DNA from: Streptomyces composti
GTDB taxonomy: Bacteria > Actinomycetota > Actinomycetes > Streptomycetales > Streptomycetaceae
Direction of reading: 5' to 3'
Assembly: GCF_012034205.1 (NCBI RefSeq)
Contig: NZ_JAATEM010000015.1
Coordinates: 62,001 to 126,000 of the forward strand
Length of the DNA stretch: 64,000 bases
Both the position numbers and the translations under genes were made by a program. Positions 53,302 to 64,000 of the stretch are shown one piece after another. The notes beneath the pieces are model-generated. The model had not been told where the DNA came from, made no database searches, and saw nothing but the letters and a program-made list of their open reading frames with translations. Numbering within the stretch: the first letter of the stretch is position 1; every line of letters starts with the position of its first letter.

Positions 53302-54723
53302 CTACGGAGTCGCCCGCCTGCGGGCCAGCACCGTCCACACCCCGAGCCCCAGCAGGAGCGCGCTTCCCGTGCCGATCCCGCCCACGGCCAGTGCCCGCAT
53401 CGCGGTGCCCCCGCCGCCCGTGGCGCTTCCGGTCGCCTCCCGGTCCCCGTCCGTGACGGTGAAGATGCCCGCCGGTGCGGACTCCCCCTGATAGCCGGGC
53501 CCGTCCTGTGCCGGACCGTCCACCCGTACCCGCAGCACCACCGGCACGGGCTTGTCGCCGAACTTCTCCGCCACCTCCGCCGAGAGGTGGGCGACGAGAT
53601 AGTAGGAACCGGCGAAGCGTACGGCCGACACCCTGCTGTTGGGCGCCTGCCGGTTGGTGTGGGCCACGGGGGGCAGGGGATTCAGGCTCTCGGACTTCCG
53701 GGTGCCGTCGTAGCCGATGCCCAGGTCGGCGACGTGACCGCGGACGGGGTTGTAGAGGTCCAGGTCCAGCGCGGAGGGCACGAAACCGGAGCGGCCGGAG
53801 CCCGAGCCGCCCAGCTCGGCGGTGACGTGCAGTTGCTGCCCCCAGTCGACAGGGACCCGGTAGAACACCGTCCGGCCGGGCCTGAGGTCGTTCCGCCAGA
53901 CCCCCTCGCCGATCAGGGCCGCCTCGGCGAACCCCGCCCCGCCACGGCGCCGCCGTGCCTCTCCCGCAAGAGGATCGGGAGTCGCGGAGTTCCATGCCTC
54001 GGGCTCGCCCGTCGCCCCCTCCTCCCGCAGTGGCGGCTCGGAGACCACGGCGAGCTCCAGCTCCCAGGGCTCGGGGGAGGCTCCCCTGCCGTCCGGATCG
54101 GCGCGCTCGACCGACACGTAGTACATCCCGGCCTCCTTGCACAGGGACCTTCTCGGCGAGATCTCCCGGACTGCCCACGCCGTCACCGGGCGGGGACTGC
54201 GGCCGGCCCCGAAGGTCGCGGTGTCGAGATCGCACGAGCGGCGCCCACTGTCCCGCAGGGACACCTTCAGCCCGTCGGAGACCGCGGCGGTGCCGCCCGC
54301 CGGCGGAACGGCGGTGACGGAGACGTACGCGTTCGAGGTCCCGTCGAGCTGGACGCCGTAGTGCACCGGACCCGACGGCGGCAGAGTGCTGCGATAGCTC
54401 CGGCCCGCCGCCAGCGTGGCGGGCCGCGCCGTGCCCGCGGCACCCTTGACGCGCTGAGCGTCATCCGCGAAGGCGTAGCCCCCCGGAGCTTCCGACGCCG
54501 CCTCGAGCGTCTTCGCAGCACCACTCGCGGCGGCGCCGTGCCCCCCGGAGAATTCCGCGCCGCCGGTGGCAGCGTGCGCCACCTGCCCCGGGCCCGCGAC
54601 CGCGCCCGAGGCCAGCAGCAGCGCGGTGGTGAGCAGCGCCACGCCCGTGTGCACGCGAGTTGCCGGGCGCCCTTGTACGAGCCGTGCGCGCTGCCCCCAC
54701 GCCCTGCACCGCCGTCCCCTCAC
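53302..54723 (-). CDS. secreted, C-terminally anchored protein of unknown function
   Basis: The 473-residue protein has a signal peptide (HTGVALLTTALLLASGAVAG ... VAHAATGG) and a C-terminal membrane helix with a basic tail (VGGIGTGSALLLGLGVWTVL, ARRR). Between them are two beta-rich segments with paired Cys (RRSCDLD, RRSLCKEAG) and phrases typical of envelope proteins (YYVSVERADP, FYRVPVDWGQQLHVTAELGG). No enzyme motif is visible. GTG 54723, preceded by GAGGAG, fits better than GTG 54768. It is expected to sit in the membrane facing the wall. Confidence 0.8.
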   Translation of the reverse strand: MRGRRCRAWGQRARLVQGRPATRVHTGVALLTTALLLASGAVAGPGQVAHAATGGAEFSGGHGAAASGAAKTLEAASEAPGGYAFADDAQRVKGAAGTARPATLAAGRSYRSTLPPSGPVHYGVQLDGTSNAYVSVTAVPPAGGTAAVSDGLKVSLRDSGRRSCDLDTATFGAGRSPRPVTAWAVREISPRRSLCKEAGMYYVSVERADPDGRGASPEPWELELAVVSEPPLREEGATGEPEAWNSATPDPLAGEARRRRGGAGFAEAALIGEGVWRNDLRPGRTVFYRVPVDWGQQLHVTAELGGSGSGRSGFVPSALDLDLYNPVRGHVADLGIGYDGTRKSESLNPLPPVAHTNRQAPNSRVSAVRFAGSYYLVAHLSAEVAEKFGDKPVPVVLRVRVDGPAQDGPGYQGESAPAGIFTVTDGDREATGSATGGGGTAMRALAVGGIGTGSALLLGLGVWTVLARRRATP

Positions 54724-54855
54724 GCGCCACTCCTCGCTTCCTGCCGGGGCGTCCCTCTGTCTCGGCACCGGCCCCTACGTGATCACTCGTACGCCGCGCC
54801 GTCGCCCATCCTGCCCCGCGACGGCGGCTCGTGAGCAAGGTTCACCGCACACAAA

Positions 54856-54881
54856 ACCCCGACCGCAAGCACGGCCGGGGT
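54856..54881 (-). terminator. hairpin terminator of DLW-39 gene
   Basis: ACCCCGACCG and CGGCCGGGGT pair with one mismatch around CAAGCA, 25 bases past the DLW-39 stop. AAAAC precedes it on the plus strand, giving a short T-rich tail on the minus strand. Confidence 0.75.
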
Positions 54882-54905
54882 CTGTTCAGAGTCGGTTGTA
54901 TGTGC

Positions 54906-55034
54906 TCACGAACCCGTGGGCACGGAGTCAGTCGCCTCCGTCCACAGATCCTGCTCGGCGCGATCCGCCTGGATCTGGCGGTACACGAGGAGCCCGCCGA
55001 TGGCGGCCAGTGCGACCAGGAGAAGCTTCTTCAC
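54906..55034 (-). CDS. DLW-39 family small membrane protein
   Basis: The 42-residue protein is VKKLLLVALAAIGGLLVYRQ followed by IQADRAEQDLWTEATDSVPT. The DLW motif at residues 29-31 and the size match the DLW-39 family of tiny single-pass actinobacterial proteins found near gyrA. The function is unknown. GTG 55034 is the only start that gives this conserved form. Confidence 0.9.
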   Translation of the reverse strand: MKKLLLVALAAIGGLLVYRQIQADRAEQDLWTEATDSVPTGS

Positions 55035-55372
55035 CGCGCGACCTCGTCTTTCCTTGACGTAGGGGACCTCTGGCGCCCGACTATACACACCGACCGATAC
55101 CGATCGGTGACCTATGCCGGCCGTCAACTCCCGCCCGCCGCAGCGGTTTAGCCGCTGATCGCCTCGATCCGATCGGAGGGTGATCACACCCTCACGGACC
55201 GTTGATTTGGCCGATTTGCTCCGTGGTTCGCCATTTCTCGGCCGCCTTGCGCCCATCCGGGTGGTGTTCATCTGAACATCCACGCGCCACGGGCGTCGGT
55301 CCACCACTTCGCGGCCCTCATACACATCATGAGGAAAGTACGCAAATCGCCCAACCCGAAAGTGAGGGGACC
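55035..55372. other. divergent promoter region, no gene seen
   Basis: It contains the palindrome ACCGATCGGT (55099-55108) near CTATACACACC, which could belong to the DLW-39 promoter. Toward the right, GATTTGGCCGATTTGCTCC and AT-richer sequence precede the secreted-protein gene. No coding region is supported. Confidence 0.5.
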
Positions 55373-55774
55373 ATGGCCAAGAACAAGGTCATGAAGCTGT
55401 GGACCGTCATCGTCACCGCCTTCCTCGCGCTCTGCACGGCGCTCGGCCTGGCCACCACCACCGCCTCGGCGGCCGTACCGCAGACCGAGACCGCGCGCAA
55501 CACGGAGCGCGCCACCGACACCGCGGCGGCCCCGGCGCTGGTCCTGCGGTCCAAGTCCCGGCCCAGCGCACTTCCCCCCACGATGAAGCAGCGCATCCAC
55601 GCCGAGGCCCACGGCAAGTCCCCCCGCTGCCGACAGGTCCGAGCCATGAACGGCACCGCCGACGTGCTGATGTGCGCCCCGGACAGCACGTCGCAGCCGG
55701 GCACCACGTCGCAGGCCGGCACACCGTCCGCATCGGGCCCCTCCAGCACCGTCAGCACACCGCTCCAGCGCTGA
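55373..55774 (+). CDS. small secreted protein (DUF6344-like)
   Basis: The 133-residue protein has a signal peptide (MAKNKVMKLWTVIVTAFLAL, then CTALGLATTTASAAV). The mature part has PALVLRSKSRPSALPPTMKQ, RIHAEAHGKSPRCRQ and a second Cys in VLMCAPDS, so one disulfide is possible. A Ser/Thr/Gly-rich tail follows. I associate it with the DUF6344 Streptomyces family from memory, which is uncertain. Function is unknown. ATG 55373 follows GAGGGGA. Confidence 0.75.
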   Translation: MAKNKVMKLWTVIVTAFLALCTALGLATTTASAAVPQTETARNTERATDTAAAPALVLRSKSRPSALPPTMKQRIHAEAHGKSPRCRQVRAMNGTADVLMCAPDSTSQPGTTSQAGTPSASGPSSTVSTPLQR

Positions 55775-56041
55775 CCCCCGGCCGCCCCTCCGGCCACCCC
55801 AGCAGACCCAGCCATTCCGTGCCGTCCGGCCGTTGAAAGTCCTGGCGAACTTGCGTACAGCCCCACGGCACACGCAGGCCCGGCAACTCCTCCCCGGAGC
55901 AGCCGGGCCTTTTCCATGCCCGCGCCGCCCCCGGCAGCGGCAGCCACCCTTTCGGGTCACAGAAGCCTCACATCAGCTCCACATCCTTCACATTCGACGC
56001 ATGATGCTCCCTCACCACACACGCAGAACGCCCATGAGGGA

Positions 56042-56601
56042 ATGATGAAGACGCCACCACCGCCATCTCCGCCGTCGCCGCCGCGCTGCTCGCACTGGCC
56101 GCCTGCGGTCCCCAGGAGACCGTCAGCACCACCCCCAAGGCCGACCGGTCGCAGTCCGCCGGCACCGAGGCCGAGCCGAAGAAGGACGCAACCGTCGGTG
56201 ACACCCTCACGCTGAAGGGCATGGAGGACGGGGAGCAGCTCGATGTCACCCTCAAGAAGTGGCTGCCGACCGCTGAGGGGGCCGACGAGTTCAATGTTCC
56301 CGAGGACGGCAAGAGGTGGGCAGCCGCCCAGTTCGAGCTGGTCAACACCGGCACCAAGGTGTACTCCGACAGTCCCTCGAACGGCGCGCAGGCGGCAGAC
56401 AGCCAGGGCCAGCGCTTCGACGCGTATTTCGGGGAGATCGCAGCGGGGCCGGCGATGTCCTCGGACGTGAGCCTGCCCAAGGGCGAGAAGGCTCTGGGCT
56501 GGATCGTTTTCGAGGTGCCGGAGAACTCGAAGATCACGAAGGTTCAGTTCGCGATGAACTCCGGCTTCTCCGACCAGACAGCCCAGTGGTCCGTGAAGTG
56601 A
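56042..56601 (+). pseudogene. DUF4352-like lipoprotein with frameshift in signal peptide
   Basis: From about 56053 a single open frame reads ATTAISAVAAALLALAACGP, an ideal lipoprotein signal with lipobox LAAC, then a Thr/Lys/Glu linker and a ~125-residue domain (VGDTLTLKGMEDGEQLDVTL ... FELVNTGTKVYSD ... ALGWIVFEVPENSKITKVQF) of the DUF4352 telomeric-repeat-factor-like class. That frame has a stop at 56035 and no start codon before the signal. The only ATGs (56042, 56045; MMKT) are in another frame, so one or two bases were lost or gained near 56051. It is either a new pseudogene or a sequencing error. Confidence 0.7.
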
Positions 56602-56680
56602 TCCGTACTCGTCCCGGCCCGGCCGCCCTCACCAGCGGGGCTGCCGGGCCTTCCCCTGCCGCAGACCTCCCGTGCATGCC

Positions 56681-56714
56681 GAAGACCCCCGGCCCGTTCG
56701 GGCCGGGGGTCTTC
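56681..56714. terminator. hairpin between lipoprotein gene and tRNA-Ile
   Basis: GAAGACCCCCGGCCC and GGGCCGGGGGTCTTC form a perfect 15-bp stem with a GTTC loop. Confidence 0.85.
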
Positions 56715-56718
56715 GTGC

Positions 56719-56795
56719 TGGTGGGGCTAACAGGATTTGAACCTGTGGCCTCATCCTTATCAGGGATGCGCTCTAACCAACTGAGCTATAGCCCC
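56719..56795 (-). tRNA. tRNA-Ile (GAT)
   Basis: Acceptor GGGGCTA pairs with TAGCCCC; D-arm GCTCAGTTGGTTAGAGC; anticodon loop CTGATAA (anticodon GAT); T-arm ACAGGTTCAAATCCTGT; CCA is encoded. As in other Streptomyces it lies next to the gyrA/DUF3566 genes. Confidence 0.96.
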
Positions 56796-56894
56796 GCCGC
56801 GCTCTGCGGTGTGTGTCCCGCGCGCTGACCCCTGAAGATTAGCGCACGAGAGGGGGAGTCCCAAAATCGGTTACCCGGGGCCCGCCGGAGCGGG

Positions 56895-57620
56895 CTACTC
56901 GTCCTCCGCCAGGGTCAGCTCGACGCCGCCCACGAAGCCCGCGGAGAGGTTGTAGATGAAGGCGCCCAGCGTCGCCAGGGCCGTGGCCAGGACGACGTCG
57001 ATGACCGCGATGATCGTGGTGAACAGCAGCACGTTCGGCAGCGACAGGAAGGCCTGCAGGTCGAAGCCGTTCGACTCGTTGGAGCCCGTCGCCTCGGAGA
57101 TGGTGCCGCCGACGGTCGAGAAGACGCCCATGGCGTCCATCACCATCCACAGCACGGCGGAGGCCACGATCGTGCAGATGCCCAGCGCGATGGAGAGCAG
57201 GAAGCTGACCTTCATGACCGACCAGGGATCGGCCTTGGCCACGCGCAGCCGGGCCTTGCGCACGCGCGGGGTGGTGGTCGCACCGGTACGCGGGCGCCGT
57301 ACGGCGCCGGCCGGTCCGGGCTGCGCCGGGTAGGCCTGCGGCGGGTGGTAGGGCCCCGCCGGCTGCTGCGGCCGCTCCCCGGGCAGTGGTGAGGCCGCCT
57401 GAGCGGCGGCGCCCTGGTTCGGCGCGGCCTGCGGGCCTCGGCTGTCCGTCACCGTTCCCCCCTGGGATGGCTGTGGATTCGGCGAGGAGTCGTTCGCGGG
57501 CACCTTCACCGGCTTCAGATTGGTCGTGTGCGGGTCGGGTGCCTGCGCGGCGGAGCCACGGCCACCGCCGTCCGTTCCCCTGCTGGTACCGGTCGGACCG
57601 GTGCCCGTGGCTCCGCTCAC
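56895..57620 (-). CDS. DUF3566 membrane protein
   Basis: The 241-residue protein has a Gly/Pro/Gln-rich cytoplasmic half (1-125), a conserved basic RKARLRVAKADPWSVMKVSF, then two membrane helices (LLSIALGICTIVASAVLWMV and VLLFTTIIAVIDVVLATALA) ending AFIYNLSAGFVGGVELTLAE. DUF3566 proteins always follow gyrA in actinomycetes; the mycobacterial relative (CwsA/Rv0007 neighbourhood) has been linked to cell shape, but the function of this one is unproven. It starts 18 bases after the gyrA stop. Confidence 0.92.
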   Translation of the reverse strand: MSGATGTGPTGTSRGTDGGGRGSAAQAPDPHTTNLKPVKVPANDSSPNPQPSQGGTVTDSRGPQAAPNQGAAAQAASPLPGERPQQPAGPYHPPQAYPAQPGPAGAVRRPRTGATTTPRVRKARLRVAKADPWSVMKVSFLLSIALGICTIVASAVLWMVMDAMGVFSTVGGTISEATGSNESNGFDLQAFLSLPNVLLFTTIIAVIDVVLATALATLGAFIYNLSAGFVGGVELTLAEDE

Positions 57621-57638
57621 GCTGACTCACTCCTCGTG

Positions 57639-60221
<2,583 letters not shown>

Positions 60222-60263
60222 TGCTGGTGAAGGTCCTTCCGGGTGCGGTCAGCTGAGACCGAC

Positions 60264-62781
<2,518 letters not shown>

Positions 62782-63354
62782 CTAGCCGTAGGTGTCGCCG
62801 GGGCCGGTGCTGCCCGGGGCGCGGAGGGGGCCGTAGCGGCGGGTGGGGGCGCTGGGGCCGTTGACCCTGATCAGGCGGACCGTGCCGTGGCCCAGGTCCT
62901 CGTTGAGCCGGGCGACCAGGGTGGGGGCGAGCAGCCGGAGATTGGTCGCCCAGGCCGTGGAGTCGCACCGGACGAACAGCACTCGCTCGTCCTCGTCGTA
63001 CCGCTCGGGCTCGCAGTGCTTGGCCACGTCCTCGCCGACGATCTCTGGCCAGCGGCCCATCACTCCGCCCACCGCGGCCGGGGCCTCCCAGCCGCGCTCC
63101 GCGATCAGCCGGTTGATCGCCGGGCCCAGCGCCATCGGGTCGCGCCGGTCGGTGCGCGCGCCGGAGCGCAGGCCGCCGCCGCGGCGCGCCTGCTGCTTCT
63201 GCTGCGCCGCCTCGCCCCGGGCGCGCGCCGCCTCCCTGGCCGCGCGCAGCGCCACCCGCGCCAGATCGACACCGGAGGGCTCGGGTGTGCTGCCGGGTTT
63301 CTTCGTGCCGTCCGGGCGGTCCGTGCCGCTCCGGGGCGTCTCGGGCCCGGTCAT
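62782..63354 (-). CDS. DUF721/DciA-like protein
   Basis: The 190-residue protein of the recF-gyrB interval has a variable basic N-terminus ([20 protein letters not shown]), then the DUF721 domain with [34 protein letters not shown] and a C-terminal basic tail. DciA proteins of this domain load the replicative helicase in bacteria lacking DnaC/DnaI loaders. Its ATG overlaps the recF stop by four bases (ATGA), so it is co-expressed with recF. Confidence 0.9.
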   Translation of the reverse strand: MTGPETPRSGTDRPDGTKKPGSTPEPSGVDLARVALRAAREAARARGEAAQQKQQARRGGGLRSGARTDRRDPMALGPAINRLIAERGWEAPAAVGGVMGRWPEIVGEDVAKHCEPERYDEDERVLFVRCDSTAWATNLRLLAPTLVARLNEDLGHGTVRLIRVNGPSAPTRRYGPLRAPGSTGPGDTYG

Positions 63355-64000
63355 ACGCGCTCCACCGTCCCCTCGGCCACGGCGAAGCGCGCCCCGGACA
63401 GCACATGGGGGACGTCGTCGTCGACGGCCGCGGTCACCAGGACCTGCTCACCGGGCGCCACCAGCTCGGCCAGGCGCTCACGGCGGCGGGTGTCCAGCTC
63501 GGCGAAGACGTCGTCGAGCACCAGCACCGGCTCGTTGCCCTCGGCGCGCAGCAGGTCGTAGGAGGCCAGGCGCAGCGCCAGGGCGTAGGACCAGGACTCG
63601 CCGTGGGAGGCGTAGCCCTTGGCGGGCATCTGGCCCAGCTTGAGCAGCAGGTCGTCGCGGTGCGGGCCGACCAGCGTGACGCCCCGCTCGATCTCCTGCT
63701 TGCGGGACTCGGCGAGCGCGGCCAGCAGCTGTTCGAAGAGGTCCTCGCGGGTGTGCGCCTCGCCGGGTGCGGACGCCTTGTACTCGAGCGCCACCGGTCC
63801 GCCGCCGGGCGCCAGCTGCTCGTACGCCTTGTCGGTCAGCGGCTGCACCGCGGCGATCAAATCCAGGCGCTGGGCGAGCAGCTCGGCGCCGGCCCGGGCG
63901 AGGTGCTGGTCCCAGACGTCGAGGGTGGACAGGTCCATGGTCCGGCCGCCGTGCCGGCGGGCCAGCGCGGCCGACTTCAGCAGGGTGTTGCGCTGCTTGA
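63351..64000 (-). CDS. recF: RecF, C-terminal part (cut by window end)
   Basis: Only the last ~216 codons are inside; the 5' end lies beyond 64000, and an internal Met near 63938 is not the start. Visible are SMC-like signature [31 protein letters not shown] and the Walker B segment [20 protein letters not shown]. RecF is an ABC-type ATPase that helps load RecA at gaps. Gene order recF-dciA-gyrB-gyrA is the expected origin-region order. Confidence 0.95.
   Translation of the reverse strand, partial: KQRNTLLKSAALARRHGGRTMDLSTLDVWDQHLARAGAELLAQRLDLIAAVQPLTDKAYEQLAPGGGPVALEYKASAPGEAHTREDLFEQLLAALAESRKQEIERGVTLVGPHRDDLLLKLGQMPAKGYASHGESWSYALALRLASYDLLRAEGNEPVLVLDDVFAELDTRRRERLAELVAPGEQVLVTAAVDDDVPHVLSGARFAVAEGTVERV

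Overview
The window looks like a Streptomyces chromosome segment close to the replication origin. GC is very high, GTG starts and 1-4 bp stop/start overlaps are common, there is one TTA codon in a pathway regulator, and the right end reads gyrA, gyrB, DUF721/dciA, recF. A parS-type palindrome and a cluster of DnaA-box-like 9-mers also fit an origin-proximal position.

Layout. 0.3-4.0 kb: a phenylacetyl-CoA epoxidase operon (paaABCDE) behind a promoter with a PaaR-like palindrome, followed by an eroded acyl-CoA dehydrogenase. 4.9-7.9 kb: a rhodanese, a J-domain-like protein and a DUF2252 protein. 8.2-11.3 kb: a gamma-butyrolactone (GBL) signalling locus, with an ScbR-type receptor divergent from an AfsA/ScbA-type synthase and an epimerase-like reductase, and a receptor-type operator between them. 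11.3-32.4 kb: an accessory biosynthetic island. It holds a KASIII-like acyltransferase, a SARP activator with a TTA codon, a MarR/thioesterase/DHA2-exporter unit, an aldo-keto reductase, and a nine-gene leftward operon (second AfsA homologue, second KASIII-like protein, ACP, KAS II, ketoreductase, FabH-type KASIII, SDR, FAD hydroxylase, HAD phosphatase). Two quinone-oxidoreductase-like genes, a metallo-hydrolase and a TetR/FAD-hydroxylase pair follow. Relics of an MFS gene and of an MbtH gene lie inside the island.

33.1-64 kb is conserved actinobacterial core. After a tRNA-Leu come fhaA, fhaB, pstP, rodA/ftsW, pbpA and pknB (PASTA kinase control of cell-wall growth). A leftward group of three class E sortases with DUF881, a TrpG/PabA-like amidotransferase and a 53-residue membrane protein follows, then crgA, a rhomboid protease, a cyclophilin, DUF5324, parS, tRNA-Ala, an HTH regulator, a second Ser/Thr kinase, secreted proteins, DLW-39, a frameshifted DUF4352 lipoprotein, tRNA-Ile, DUF3566, gyrA, gyrB, the DUF721/DciA gene and the 3' part of recF.

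How the genes may work together (inference): the island combines a small dedicated fatty-acid/type II PKS line (KASIII, KAS II, KR, ACP) with an AfsA-type enzyme that would join its beta-ketoacyl product to a dihydroxyacetone-phosphate-like C3 unit, a HAD enzyme that could remove the phosphate, and SDR/FAD tailoring enzymes. Two acyltransferase-like KASIII proteins carry a DpsC/CerJ-type Cys-His-Asp signature. A product related to butenolides, GBLs or furans, controlled by the adjacent receptor and SARP, is the most economical reading. I do not recognise the exact pathway.
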